Shown here: piece by piece, positions 24,406 through 36,420 of the stretch
Position numbering within the stretch: position 1 is the stretch's first letter
How the letters are laid out: each line of letters starts with the position of its first letter
Assembly: GCA_022315425.1 (NCBI GenBank)
Contig: JAIUPT010000035.1
Coordinates: forward strand, 682,001-746,000
From: Pseudevernia furfuracea
Lineage: Eukaryota; Ascomycota; Lecanoromycetes; Lecanorales; Parmeliaceae
DNA length: 64,000 nt
Reading direction: 5' to 3'
The notes under the pieces: generated by a model
Database searches by the model: none
The model's input: the letters and a program-made list of their open reading frames with translations, nothing else
Told to the model about the DNA's origin: nothing
Made by a program: the position numbers and the translations under genes

Positions 24406-24732
24406 GGAGAGATGAAGGTTTGTGATACAAAGCGAGGAGTCTGGATCAGATGGAGAGTGCTTACGGCACTGAGCAGGGTGATTTTACAGGCATTGCGTGC
24501 GTCGACAATTCCTTGCGGGCTTAAGAAAAGAACCTTCGCAGCACCACCATATATTCTCTCGATTGTGTTGCGCTTCTGAGCGGCTCTCATTTAAGCGAAG
24601 CATCTCTGTTGAGCAAATTACAACATACGTTGTCACCTTTTAACAGGCTTCGGTACGGTGAAATTACGGGTGACACGGTCACTGATCTTATTAACAGTTT
24701 CTCTAGTGAGTGACCAATACAAGTCGATGTTG
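24406..24732. other. Spacer downstream of UBC6
   Basis: No feature seen; probably 3' UTR of the E2 gene and the eroded edge of the NRPS remnant. Confidence 0.5.
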
Positions 24733-25970
24733 TCAATTTGCCAGGACTGACGCTTTAACAACCTTGTCAAGCCCATTCATGGGGAATCCGCCCATCGATG
24801 GATATCTTGGGGCAGTTTCAAGCAAACAGAGCAAACAGTCCGCCAGATTCAAATCTTGGTAAATCCCCCCCAGAGTCCGACGAGAAAAAGTACTTGCGGG
24901 CATCAATCTTGGAAAATTCGACCGAACCAGTATAGAGTGGAGCCAAGGAATACATCTCCAACCTCGACATGCAGGACTTGGACATAGTGTCGGAGGAGCA
25001 ATACTGTTTGTTGAGAATTCCAGCTCCAAGTGCTCTTCGAGCGCATCTCCTAAGTCATCCGATTGGTCGCGAAGCCCCCTGTACTCCATGCTAGCCGGAA
25101 GGACGATTTGGGGTGTTAATTCCTGGCACTTCTCGACCTGCAGCTCGCACCACTTCCAAAACGGCAAATGACTCTTGCCAGAGAATTGTCGATCGCGCAA
25201 AGATACTTCGAGACCGTGGAGGTTTACGCGTCAAGACATGAGGTCTACAACCAAATGATGTGCTACTAGCAAAAGCAAAAGCAACTTCTGTTCTCCAGAA
25301 TGGAGATCAAACACAGCAGCCGTAAAAACGGGGCTTTTACAAATGTCCAGCTCGCCATGCCTCGCCGCTGCTAAATTCCTAATGCGAGCCTCCTCGTCCA
25401 TCTCATGCACTTCGAATGAGTAAGAATGTGGGACGTCTCTGAGGATTGACTGCTGCCACTCTTCAGCAGTCTTTCTGTATCTTGCCCGCAATTAGGAGTG
25501 TCGTCCTGCAACTCTCTCAATCGCCAAGGCTACCGATGGAGTGTCCACGTCTCCTAAAACCCAGAGATAAATCTATCCACGATAGCATCGAGCAAGCCTG
25601 CTACGTCGGTATCCGTGAGAACAACTGTAGCGCGCACGCCCTGAACTATAGTCTTTATGTGCTTCACCGGATGAAACGGACCCAAAGGCACCAAAGCACC
25701 GCCAGCCTTCATGACCCCCTAAAGTTGCCACGGCGGCCTTGTGGAAATACTGGGACTAAAGCTGGCGGCATAATACCTAGGGAGACCATGTGTTGCGCCA
25801 ATCGGTCTGAGAGCCGGCCAAGCTCTGCGTATGTGAGGTTGCAACCCCATGAGTATATTGCCTGAGCATTCGACGTCTTCGTATTTGTTGCCAAATTGGT
25901 TCAAACGCGCAAACGGGAGCGAGCCATCAGCGCGGGGAAACATCCGCTCAGAAAATTCTTCTGAACACAA
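24733..25970 (-). pseudogene. Decayed nonribosomal peptide synthetase fragment (adenylation + condensation)
   Basis: Reading the minus strand from 25894, an adenylation-domain start is visible (LTYAELGRLSDRLAQHMVSLGI), followed in a shifted frame by MKAGGALVPLGPFHP and a segment matching the usual text after motif A3. The remainder of the A domain and any carrier domain are missing. After about 25500 the text jumps to a condensation domain with the HHLVVDLMS core (HHxxxD motif). The Trp that normally follows is a TGA stop (25231-25233), after which RVNLHGLEVSLRD continues in frame. Frameshifts, stops and the internal deletion make this a pseudogene. No other part of an NRPS cluster is intact nearby. 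Confidence 0.82.
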
Positions 25971-26331
25971 AAGGTGGAATAACTATATTCAGTTTTCATA
26001 TGATGAACTTATACCATTTCAGGCTCGCACCCACAATGGTATTCATCCATACATTTCACTGTAGCTAGAGTGCAGAGCTAACGTCATCGACGTCTTCAAA
26101 AAATTCTCGACCCTTCTAGATTTGGTACTAGAAAAGTGGCAGTGGTGACGGTACGAGTCTCTATGGTCCTAAGAACACTAACATAGATGAGCTACTTTTG
26201 CACATTCATCGCCTATTCTTTACGCTTGATACCAAAAATTACGCAGAATTTGAATGAACCCAACATCCAAGACTGAGATTTGTTCAGACAATTAGTCTGC
26301 GCCTCGATCATGTTCTCCGGGTTCGCTAGGG
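25971..26331. other. Spacer between NRPS remnant and permease gene
   Basis: No gene supported. It probably contains the 3' UTR of the permease. Confidence 0.5.
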
Positions 26332-28654
26332 TCACCGAAGCCAACTCAAGAACTCAAGAATCGGTTTATGTTTTCTAGATGCTTCTCTCGAACGATGGCG
26401 GTTTTCCGACTCGTCAGGAACATCGATAGGATCCCAAAGGTTCTCGAAGGAAGAATACGACCTGATTTTCGTCTTGTATGTGTACTTGTATGTCAAGTAT
26501 ACACCAAAGAATAGTGCGGGCTGTCAAGAAGTCAGCAAGACTCGACATGGATTGGGGATGAGGAGGTCCAACTTACACTGAGATAATTGAATGCTAAGTC
26601 CACGATTGAATCCTTCTTCGTGACTCCTTCCGTTTTGGCGCAAAGGTCATATATTGCAGCCCATCCGGAAGATAGCATGAGAATCGTGCATAACCCCAAC
26701 CCAATCATTGCCCACATCGGCTGCCAGTGCGCTCTATAGTGTTTGTCTTTGTAGTACGATCTGTTCCGATTGATTGTGTTTGGGAAGAGCTTCATGCTAT
26801 GTTTTGTCAATTCTGTTCGACGCGAAAGGTAGAGGCATCATTACCCTTGTCGAAATCGAAGGAAAGCCAGACACTCGCTCGCATATATGCACAAAACAGG
26901 ACCGGTGTAAAGGCGGTACAAAACGGAAATGGGCTTTTGGAGTCATTCCAATTAGCCAGGACTCTGCGGGACCAAAAGCGGGTTCAAACCTCTTGGACGG
27001 ACGTCTTGGCCGCCCCAATCACGAGAAATGCCAACACACCAGGCACGAAACTGATTCCGATTGCCGCGAGTGGTGTATGGCCATTGTTAGTGCGGCCCAC
27101 GGTTTCCTTGATGAACTTGAATGAGCTCTTGCGTGCAAGAAAGAAGATTGTCCGACTCGAAACGTAGAGGGCCGAGTTTCTAAGACTACGATCAGCTTAT
27201 GTCTATCAGAGGGATCTTCGGTAAGCGACTTACGCAGCAGTAAGGGCCGAGAAGATGAAGGCTGCATTGAGAAAACCCGGAAGTCCTGGGATTCCAGCAT
27301 TCTCTATCACTATGACGAAGGGACTTCTCGTACCGGTGGTGATGCCATCAAGACGAGATCCTGATCCTGTTGAATAATAGCCCACGTGCGGATGTGGGAG
27401 TCTAGAATCCAAGTAATTTATGCAAAGTCCCACGAGAAAAATGGCGACGAGGTACAAGCTCACGGGCAAGAGATACATGTAACGTGCTGCTGTGGGCAAA
27501 TCTCGACGGGGTGACTCCGCTTCTGCTGCTGTTACTAACACAATTTCACCACCCATGAATTGAAACATAGCGATTGTTAGGCAGGTCCTGTGCGTGTCAG
27601 CGGATCGAAAACACAGATTGTACTTAAAAAACCCACCATACAGCCATGATTCGACCTCCAGTGCCAGGTATGGCAACTGTAGTACCGTTCTCGAAGAAAC
27701 CGGTAGAGTTATAGCCTGGGCTTATTTCGAAATCTATCATACATTAGACAGGAACTCTGCTGGAAATCTCGCGCCAGCTCACTGCTATGGATTGGCTTTG
27801 GACCAGCTGTGAAGGTAAGCCAGTCTTCTTCCGCGACCAATGAAGGCTACCTACCCCCAGCTTTGATCGCGATCATGGAGAAACAGGCGAGAAGAATTAG
27901 CAGGATCTTCATCCATTTGAAGGTCCATTCTAAGTTTCCATAAATCTATCATCGCTAAGTATACTCCCTTCCCCAACGTAAAGGGAAGACTAACCCACAC
28001 ACCACACGCGTTCATCAAGACGATGACCAAGAGCAACACAAATGTGGCAGGAGCAACGCCGAATCCTGGACCCCAGTACTGTGTGAACATTGCCGCTGCG
28101 ATGGTCAGAATCACCATGCTCACGCAGTTGGCCAGCCTGCTCTTCCAATTATTAAGGACTAGGAGAGACCTGTCAAGGCTAGGGCTCTCACTGACCAGTA
28201 CATCACGCCCACTGTGAACCCAAGAGCCTCGTCAACAAAGACGTCAGGATAGTCCATGATCGCCCCAGAAACCGGTCTTACACTGGCCATCTCGGCGAGC
28301 GATCGCATCACCGCAAAAATCGTAAGACCAGCGAACAGGTATGCGAGTAAAGCACCAACAGGACCACCTAAGGCGATTATCTCTCCCGAAGTCTGAAAGA
28401 GACCGATACCAACCGCACCCGAGAAAGCGATTCCTGTCTAATGTGAGAGGGCAGTGCTTGGGGGCAACTAGTGCATATTTACCGGTGATATGGTGTCGTT
28501 TCAGTTTGCGGTCCAAGCAATCATACTTGAAGACTTCGTGGGTAAACCTGCCAGAGAGTTCGTCCGAGCTTTTCCCCACCTGTACACCCTGCTGCAGCTC
28601 ACCCTGCTCTATACTGACCTCCTCGATCTGAGCGTTGATTCTCTCCTGTGCCAT
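26332..28654 (-). CDS. Amino-acid permease (APC superfamily), ten exons
   Basis: Minus-strand exons 28654-28483, 28433-28196, 28136-27995, 27945-27855, 27733-27637, 27587-27234, 27179-26990, 26933-26845, 26796-26577 and 26520-26332 join to one frame of 593 residues. Nine introns lie between them. All are 48-59 nt except a 121-nt one at 27734-27854. The cytoplasmic N-terminus (MAQERINAQ...) precedes about 12 membrane spans. The first has the family pattern GIAFSGAVGIGLF...GEIIALGGPVGA. Others include FQFMGGEIV, FIFSALTAANSALYVSSRT and CIYASECLAFLRFRQG. Fungal members import amino acids across the plasma membrane. The substrate cannot be assigned. Because of the many introns the gene looks fragmented in raw frames, but each junction keeps phase, so it is likely functional. 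The 121-nt intron is the least certain junction. Confidence 0.85.
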
Positions 28655-29139
28655 GGTAGGCGGCAAGGCTGAGGTCTTGATCAATAGTTTCAGGTTTCAG
28701 GGATGAATCTTGCAGGGTCGCGAAAAGAAACGACTGCCCGGTCTTTCATATCATCAGGTCGGGCGGTATAATGTACCTTGACGCCAGGTTTTGGCTTTCA
28801 GCCGAAAGTGAGGCACGCTCACAGTGTCATCTTACTCATTTGGGAGGTTTTACACGACATTCCGCGCCAAGAAAATCCAGACATCTTTAGCCTTGTCCAA
28901 GGACCTGCAGCCTTGTCTGTACCACCAATCACCATCGACATTAATCGCGGAAGGCCTTGAATCCTCATCAGGCTGTGCAAAGCTAGTGCGAGAAGTGGGG
29001 CTTGCGATATGGACAGCCTCATCGGTACGATCAGATGACGACGTTGCTGTCAAACAGAAAAATCACTGTACAATACTGCCTTGCTCTTTCTCTTTGACAT
29101 CATTAACGGCAACACGCCACCTCAACCTCCGCTCCAAGT
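28655..29139. promoter_or_regulatory. Divergent upstream region (permease / propeller-protein gene)
   Basis: This 485-bp gap separates two divergent start codons and should hold both promoters. No recognised element was seen. Confidence 0.45.
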
Positions 29140-31835
29140 ATGTCGGCCCAGGTTCCTAGTGCGTTTCGGTCACTGCGTGGTAGCATAGGCAGCTCCACTG
29201 CTGAAGCTGTGTCTCTACATCCATCCTTACGCGAAACGCTGGCATCGTTCAATCTACCCGCTACCACCACGGCACGCCAGCTCTACTTGCTACAGCTAGA
29301 GCTTGACCATGAATGCTTGCGACACGCTACTGGTAATGCCGTGAATCCCGTGCAAGACTCGACATCAGAGGTGGAGTCCGTGGTGGGTTTGGCATTGTTC
29401 TTATCTGGGCCTCTCAGCCAGTGCGGGTACTCGGGCACCTCTATTTTTCAAGAGGCTCAACTCCGAGCTCTCATATCTTCACTAGCTCTGCTGCAGCACA
29501 GTGGGGTGCATACCTTGGATCCAGATGTTTATGACAAGCTTAGGCTCAAGAACATCTCGGCAAGGTTCCAGAAGATCGCGTTCCGGTTGAAGAGCAGCTC
29601 CACATTGGCGGATAGGATTCGTTATGCGCCGAACGTGTACTTGGTGCAACTTGCATCACAGTACGTTTCATTCATCAACCGAGGTGATTCTCCCTGGCCC
29701 TCAATATTTGGGCCGACTGTAGACATATTCTATTCGGCCTTATCTTTGGTGGGTACAGTAGTCCTTTTTGAACAACAAATAGCCAACCTCGAGCTCTAGG
29801 GTGGAGGTCAATACAACCACATAAGGGAAATCATTGGCGGTCTTCAAGGACTCGTCAACATATGGCAAAGACCACGAACCAAATACCAAGCACTGTGTGG
29901 TTTGCAGGAGTACACCCGCTTGGCAACCAGTCTTTGCCGAGAATCAGCTCTCAAGGACAAGTCAGGTGACCTGCGAACAGCTGCCGCCCCCATTGTGTTA
30001 GCCCTCGTCGAAAAAGTGGATGAGATCCTAGCAGCGGAGAACGGAATATTTCCACCCAAACTAGCAAGACGATGGGACAAGGCGCTTGCAGCCATTTCGC
30101 GTGGGCCTCCTGATCTCGATCAGGGGTACTACTACTATGGCTTACTCGATTGCGTTTCCCAACTTGCCGTTGTGTCAGATCCACAGATGCTGGGAGAAAG
30201 ATTGTTGAACAAAATAAAAGATCTAATCTTTGATAGTGTTGTGCCAGACTTTCGATGGAAAGCTGTCAGTATTCTTCCCTTTCGCTGCAAAGCTTAACCA
30301 GAGAGACACCCCTCAACTTTCGCTGATACTAATCATAGATCGAAATCCTCTTGTCCTGTTATTGCACTCGAGGGAAACAGTATCAAACGTTGGAACGGGA
30401 TGTCGAAATACGACCCACCATTGAGACCAAGGCAAAAATCCTCGAAGAAATGCGATTCATCCGAGTGCATTTGGAGAGTGACGAAGAGGAGAGTTTGAGA
30501 TTCCGGGCATCACGACCTCTGACACGTGGTAACCAACATTCCGTTGATAATGGTAGTGTGTTGGGCAGTGATTCCATACCATCAAGTTCTGGGGGATCCG
30601 CTATCGAAGATATTCAATTGTCATATGCGTTATGGCGGGAAAGTTCTTTGAGCAGGTCAATCACCAAAAACTCTGCGACATACTCACTACGTTCCGTTCG
30701 CAAATTCAGCAGTTCTTATCACTCAGCCGGGCTGTTCGACGATTGCAGGCACGCATTTCTCAACAGCGATAGCGAAATCTCGGTGTATCGATTAGGAGAT
30801 CTATCGACCACAACCACTTCGCCGGGTTTCTCCACGGTCCTCACCCGGCAATACAAGCATGGCGAGTTTATCCGAAACATCGCCTCTTCCCAGGCATTTG
30901 TCATCGTTGGAACCAATAGACGCCTGCTCGTTCTCAAAATCGATGCAGATACACTGGTTGATACCATCTCGCATGGAGACTGGGACCCCAGCGGACTTGC
31001 CTGTCACGAGAGCGAGACTCATCTGGTCGTGTTTCTTGGCCAATGTCAGAGAAACAATACCAAAAGGTATAATGGCCAGATCAGAGTCTACAGGTATAGA
31101 ATAGACGGTCAATTTCAGAAGCTGCCCGTCTTCGCCCTCAACGTGCCAGCGAATGACTGCCCCAAGAGGTTCTCTTTCGATGCGGGTTCCAAGATCCTTG
31201 CCTGCATCACGAGGATCCAAAACAAGGTGTTAGTGTGGAGCTTGGATGCCGAGTTCCTTTCATCATTAGAGCCCTTTGAGTTCCTGAAATACAAGTACAC
31301 AGCAGTAAGCGCTCAAAGTCCAACCCGGCCGGCTGACAGGTTGCTGAAATCAGTTTCACAGGAGACCAGGGAAACGGGCGTGACTTCCGCTACAATCTAT
31401 CAATCACCATCCAAACGACATTACGTCCTATGCACGACGGCGCCATCAACAGAACGCTGGCATCATGATGGTGAATGGTCGTTTATCATCCTCATTCCTC
31501 CAAACGCATCCCGATTAAATACAGATCCAGGTAGCAGATGGCACACTTTCGAGCAGTTCAAAAGTCACACTTCTTTGGTCGCGGGCTGCCCATCAAGTCA
31601 ACATCATCTCTTCGCAGTCCTGGAGGACTCGGGCAGATTATCTGTCCTCCGGCTTGACAAGCATGACCACGGTGGAATTCACAGCCGGGATCAGGATGCC
31701 GAGATCCTGGCGCATTCTCTCTGCAAGCAGGACAGGCCCTTGACTAATTGTATACGCTTTGATCCCTCTGGCTCACGCTTGTTTGCAGTAGACCCGAAGG
31801 GAAAGATTGTTGTTACAGAATTTGAGAAGGGGTGA
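29140..31835 (+). CDS. Large uncharacterised fungal protein, helical N-half and WD-repeat-like C-half
   Basis: Three exons (29140-29748, 29800-30264, 30339-31835), with introns of 51 and 74 nt, encode 856 residues. The first about 360 are mostly helical and show no motif I know. A Ser-rich linker follows around residues 420-470. From about residue 480 the chain has repeated strands such as FVIVGTNRRLLVLKID, LACITRIQNKVLVWSLD and RFDPSGSRLFAVD, which look like blades of a WD40-type beta-propeller. I do not recognise the family and assign no function. The frame is uninterrupted and both splice junctions keep phase, so the gene model is sound. Confidence 0.75.
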
Positions 31836-32574
31836 TCTTTCGGACATCGGAGAATCCCGCGTGGATTTCCTAGAAAGTCTGATACGAACAGTTCACAGGC
31901 CCATTCAACGCGCCCGACTCAAGTCGATAGACCAGCGGAGTCGGCGTAAGTGTCTATGAACGTCACACCTGAGACAGCTTCAACGGCTATCACCACTTCT
32001 GATGACCGTACAATGCGTCCTTCTAGTGCAATTTTTCCTGCGATTCCGGCGCACCTAGAGTAGGCGAACAAATGCACCCTAGGAGATAGACTCGCATCTA
32101 CACCGCGAGATAGCATCGCATATCAGATACTAGCCCAAGTGAAGGAAGCTCTGTATTGCAGGCTTAAAAAGGCATCTGAATGGCAAATAAGTGGGTTTCT
32201 GACCCTAAGAGCGTGGCGCTTTGGCTGCAACCCAGGACAGTCGATGATATAATCTCATTAATCACAAGAGGTACACCACTCGTATTTCATGGCCTCGGGG
32301 GCTGGACACTTTGGAAGTTGGTCAACATTTTGGAAGTAAGGCAACGAAATAACTGATAGTGAAGGTAGGTATCTGAGCTCTCAGAGAGAAATGAGAGTTC
32401 TTAGTCAGCCCTAGCCCTAAGTTTCTTGACTATCGGGCGACATCTTGTGCCTGATGACATATCCCGCCGATGCTTCTAGAATGACACTTTCGAGTGATCG
32501 CTGTACACTCCAGCCTTCTACACAATGCGGCATCAACCTCCTTGCGTGCTTGACTCCCCCCGAAACCATCCACC
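31836..32574. other. Intergenic spacer
   Basis: Probably 3' UTR of the gene on the left and promoter of the UFD1-domain gene. No other feature seen. Confidence 0.5.
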
Positions 32575-34941
32575 ATGAGTACAAGTCCAGATCGGCCACC
32601 ATTGAAGTGGTCAACTCAATTCGATGTCTTACCTCCAGAGGCGACTCCTCCTCTGCGAGGGGACAAGATCATCCTACCTCCCTCAGCGCTTGAACAACTT
32701 CTCTCCGCTGCAACAATAACGGTTTCAAGCACAACCCAGCCAGCGACAGCGAACTTCGATCCCTATAATCCTTATAGCTTCGCTGCGGAACGCCAAGCTC
32801 GAGAGCAATTGATCGAGCAACAGCAAAATCTGCCGCATCCTCTGACATTCCGACTCGTCAATCCTAAAAATGGCAGGATCGTCTTTGCAGGTATCAGGGA
32901 GTTTTCGGCTGCAGAAAACGCGGTTGGGCTGAGCCCATTTTTGAGGCAGTCCCTGGGTTTTGGTGGCGACAAGAGCAGGGAAGATGGGAAAGAGCTACAG
33001 CACAGTACTGAAGTCAACGGATCGGGGACGCAAGAAATGAGTGAAAAGTTGCCGAGGCTCACCGTACATGTACAAGAAATACCAAAGGGAACTTATGTCA
33101 AGCTCAGACCACTGGAGGCAGGATATGATCCCGACGATTGGGAAGCGCTTTTGGAGCAATACTTGCGAGATAATTATACTACCCTGACAAACGGTGAGAT
33201 TCTTGCAATACCAGCCGGAAGGGAAGTCTTTCGGTTTCTAGTGGATGGGCTCAAGCCGAATGAGGAGGCGATTTCTCTGGTCGATACCGATATCGAAGTG
33301 GATATTGAGCCTTTGAACGAGGAGCAAGCGAGAGAAACACTGCAAAGACTCGTGCAAAAGACTAAAAAGGCTCCAGGAACAAGCGAGGGTAGTTCTGCAG
33401 GTGGGAAGATAAATTTGGATACCAATGAGGCTGGTCAGGTTCGCCCTGGCGAGTACGTGGACTATAGTCTCGGGCAATTGCATAAATTCAAAGATGTGGA
33501 TCTTGAACTGACAGCTTTGGATGACGACAAGGATGTCGATCTATTCGTCACCCCGTTCGGAGCCAAGCATCGCAGCAAACCAAGGGAGGATGAATTTGTG
33601 TTTGGCGACTTTTCGACAAGAGCGACAAAAAGACTTAAGATACGCCATACCAATGCTGAGCTAGACAATGCAGAAGCCTTGTGGGTGTCTGTGAGAGGCT
33701 ATGGGCAACCTGATCAGGACTCTCCGGGACAACCTCCGTTACAATACAATCTTCGTGTCTCGTATGTTGACGAATTGTCCATTCCCAATCAAGCCGACAG
33801 CATCATGACCGATGACGAGCCGATTGGACCAGACGAAGAACGCTGCACCAATTGCCACCAAGCTGTTCCCAAGCGCACCATGTTCCTCCACCAAAATTTC
33901 TGCCTACGAAATAACATTCTTTGCCCGCACTGCCACCTCGTCTATCAAAAATCTTCCTCGGAATGGCAAAATCACTGGCACTGTCCTCACGACTCTTCTC
34001 ATGGTAATACGCTCTCTTCGCATAACAAGCACGATTCCCTGATGCACACTACCCAGTCATGTCCGTCCTGCGGCTATGAAGCTGCCAACACCCCTGACCT
34101 AGCACACCACCGAACCACAACCTGCCCCGGCAAGTTGATACTCTGTCAATTCTGCCATCTACAGGTCCAACAGCAAGGGTCCGAAGATCCAAGCCCTGAC
34201 TCTGCAGAAGTAATCCTCTCCGGTCTAACACCTCACGAGCTCTCAGATGGCGCCAGGACCACCGAATGCCATATCTGTAGTAAAATCGTTCGCCTCCGCG
34301 ACATGTCCACTCATTTGAAGCACCACGACCTGCAACGCCTCTCTCGCTCCAAGCCACGCATTTGCAGAAACGTCAATTGCGGTCGCACGCTTGATGGCGT
34401 GAGCAAAGGCGGCGAAGTCAAAGTCCAGGGATCAAGAAACGACCTTGGAGTCTGTGACGTCTGTTTCGGGCCCCTCTATGTAACAATGTATGATCCAGAT
34501 GGCAAAGCGCTCCGACGGCGTGTTGAGCGTAAGTACCTTACGCAGCTCCTCACTGGATGTGGGCAAACCTGGTGCAGAAATGAGTATTGCAAGACTGGGC
34601 GCAAGAAATTGGGCATGACGCAAGAGGGTCAGGCCATCTCATCGAAAGAAGCATTAGGCATGATCAAGCCCACACTTGAGGGATTGAAAGATGGAAAGGT
34701 GCCAGTCCATTTCTGCACGGATGAGGCGAGTCAGAAGAGGAGGGTATTGGCTGAGTTACTTGCTGTGGAGGGGAATGCAGGTGGCAAAGGGAGGGGAAAG
34801 GAGAGAGATGGCTTCGCGGAAGGGAACGGCTATGAGCTCGAATGGTGTGTGGCTGCGTTGGAGGCAGCAGGCGGTGATTTGGATAAAGCCAGGGGTTGGT
34901 TACGAGATTTTGCACCTACGAGAGCGGAGGCTGCGAAATAA
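32575..34941 (+). CDS. UFD1-domain protein with zinc-finger array
   Basis: A single exon of 788 residues. The N-terminal part (KWSTQFDVLPPEATPPLRGDK, IILPPSALEQLL, IPKGTYVKLRPLE, GEILAIPAG) is a UFD1-type double-psi barrel, as in the Cdc48/p97 cofactor that handles ubiquitinated substrates, though split by a roughly 50-residue insert. From about residue 420 there is a Cys/His cluster of TRAF/XAF1-like spacing (CTNCHQAVPKRTMFLHQNFC, CPHCHLVY, CPSCGYEA, CQFCHLQV, CHICSKIV). The last 60 residues, ending GGDLDKARGWLRDF, look like a UBA-type helical domain. The protein is about twice the length of canonical Ufd1, so it is a paralogue that combines p97-type and ubiquitin-binding features rather than the core Ufd1. 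Its role is inferred. Confidence 0.85.
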   Translation: MSTSPDRPPLKWSTQFDVLPPEATPPLRGDKIILPPSALEQLLSAATITVSSTTQPATANFDPYNPYSFAAERQAREQLIEQQQNLPHPLTFRLVNPKNGRIVFAGIREFSAAENAVGLSPFLRQSLGFGGDKSREDGKELQHSTEVNGSGTQEMSEKLPRLTVHVQEIPKGTYVKLRPLEAGYDPDDWEALLEQYLRDNYTTLTNGEILAIPAGREVFRFLVDGLKPNEEAISLVDTDIEVDIEPLNEEQARETLQRLVQKTKKAPGTSEGSSAGGKINLDTNEAGQVRPGEYVDYSLGQLHKFKDVDLELTALDDDKDVDLFVTPFGAKHRSKPREDEFVFGDFSTRATKRLKIRHTNAELDNAEALWVSVRGYGQPDQDSPGQPPLQYNLRVSYVDELSIPNQADSIMTDDEPIGPDEERCTNCHQAVPKRTMFLHQNFCLRNNILCPHCHLVYQKSSSEWQNHWHCPHDSSHGNTLSSHNKHDSLMHTTQSCPSCGYEAANTPDLAHHRTTTCPGKLILCQFCHLQVQQQGSEDPSPDSAEVILSGLTPHELSDGARTTECHICSKIVRLRDMSTHLKHHDLQRLSRSKPRICRNVNCGRTLDGVSKGGEVKVQGSRNDLGVCDVCFGPLYVTMYDPDGKALRRRVERKYLTQLLTGCGQTWCRNEYCKTGRKKLGMTQEGQAISSKEALGMIKPTLEGLKDGKVPVHFCTDEASQKRRVLAELLAVEGNAGGKGRGKERDGFAEGNGYELEWCVAALEAAGGDLDKARGWLRDFAPTRAEAAK

Positions 34942-35335
34942 TGGTGTATGCTACTGGCTTCAATCTTGAATTCAATGTTTTGTTATGCAACATGAGCGTC
35001 GAAAACGATGGAAAAGGGACTTCATCTTTGATTACTTTTCTACTCGAAGGTGTGGTATTCGAATTTACGGAGCTTCAATTGCAAGTACTAAGGGACCAAA
35101 TACCGGAAAGTTGCTCTTACTCAGTACACCAGCTTGGTCAGTCACCTTCCCAATGTTTGGAATCATGGGGTTTATGTTGTAGCAGCATGAGAGCACAACT
35201 TTTAGACCCATCTCCATGTTTGATGCACACGGAGAAAATGTGTTTATAATCTTTCGATGATTTTTCCAGAAGCGCCTCTGGCATTTTTTGTACATTTCCT
35301 CGAACACCCCGCCCATTCCACCACACCCCCTCCCC
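34942..35335. other. Convergent 3' spacer
   Basis: Lies between the 3' ends of the UFD1-domain gene and the YIP1 gene; presumably both 3' UTRs. No gene seen. Confidence 0.5.
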
Positions 35336-36420
35336 TCATCCGGTAGCAACCCTGCCCAAACCACCCGTTCCCTTACTTGAGAAAATCCCCATGATGCCAA
35401 AGCCAAAATAGAACAGCCCCAACGGATACGCCACCAGCCCTCTCATACTCCGCATCCTCCCCACGGCGCAGAACATCTTACTGCTGCTATAAGTGCACCA
35501 GGAAATCGCCAGTGAACTAATCACATACCCGGCCGCCGTATCCATCGGCAACACCACTCCCACGCAACTCGTAAGGACTAACGGAAGCAGACAATAGCCC
35601 AGCACACTGGCACTCCGCGGGAACGTCAACGTACTTGACAAGTGGCCACCGCCTCCCATGCCACCCGCCCCACTCATATGGTCGTGCGTGGGTTGAGCGT
35701 ATGAGGGTGTGGATGTTGGAGAGTTGCCTTCGGGGGGTGGGGACATGAGGGAGAATATTGTGTGCAGGGAGAGGGAGCCGACGAGGGCGAGGCCGTAGAT
35801 GTAGCCGAAATGGACTTTTCCGGAGAAGAGGAGGAAGGTGCCGAAGAGGAGGAAGAAGAGGACCGGGCCCGCGAGGTCGGAATCGTCCATGATGTGTTGG
35901 GAGATGGGGTGCAGGGGGTTCAGTACCGTGAGCGTCTGTCAAAAAAAATCGCCCAAACAGCGTTAGCCGGCGTTGCTTGTATTTCCTATTCACTGTTTTC
36001 CAGAAGAGTTGAAGACCGGCTGTGTCCTCGGGTCGTTTTTTCCGCAATTGCTCCAGAATGCCACGTGCGGCCGCTCTTGTCACGTACCTTTCCCTTTATA
36101 TGCCCAAAATTCACCCCCAACTCCTCCAATAGTGGCGGCTCCCCCTCATATCCCTCCGTCCCAAACGCTGCTATCCATCCTGTCCTCAATCCCCCTTGCT
36201 CTCCCATGCGCCCACTCACACCCTGGCCCCCAAAGCTCGGTGCTGCCCCAAACCCGCCGGAGCTCGGGTAGGGTTGTGAGACTGGTGGTTGACCATAGCC
36301 GTACTGTGCTTGTGAGGGGGTGGAGTGCCCGGAGACGGGGGCTGGATATGTGGACTGGTAGAATTGGAGATTTTGGGGATTGTAGGGTTGTTGTTGTTGT
36401 TGCGGGTAGTATTGGGCCAT
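35336..36420 (-). CDS. YIP1: YIP1 family Golgi membrane protein
   Basis: Exons 36420-36088 and 35935-35336, with a 152-nt intron, encode 310 residues. The N-terminus is a Gln/Tyr/Pro-rich cytosolic tail, followed by the family block PLLEELGVNFGHI and, across the splice, KTLTVLNPLHP. Five hydrophobic spans follow (starting LAGPVLFFLLFGTFLLFSGK). Yip1 binds Rab/Ypt GTPases and works in ER-to-Golgi vesicle transport. The DLAGP motif and the ELGVNF block are hallmarks of the family. A Gly-rich loop between spans is longer than in yeast. Confidence 0.92.
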
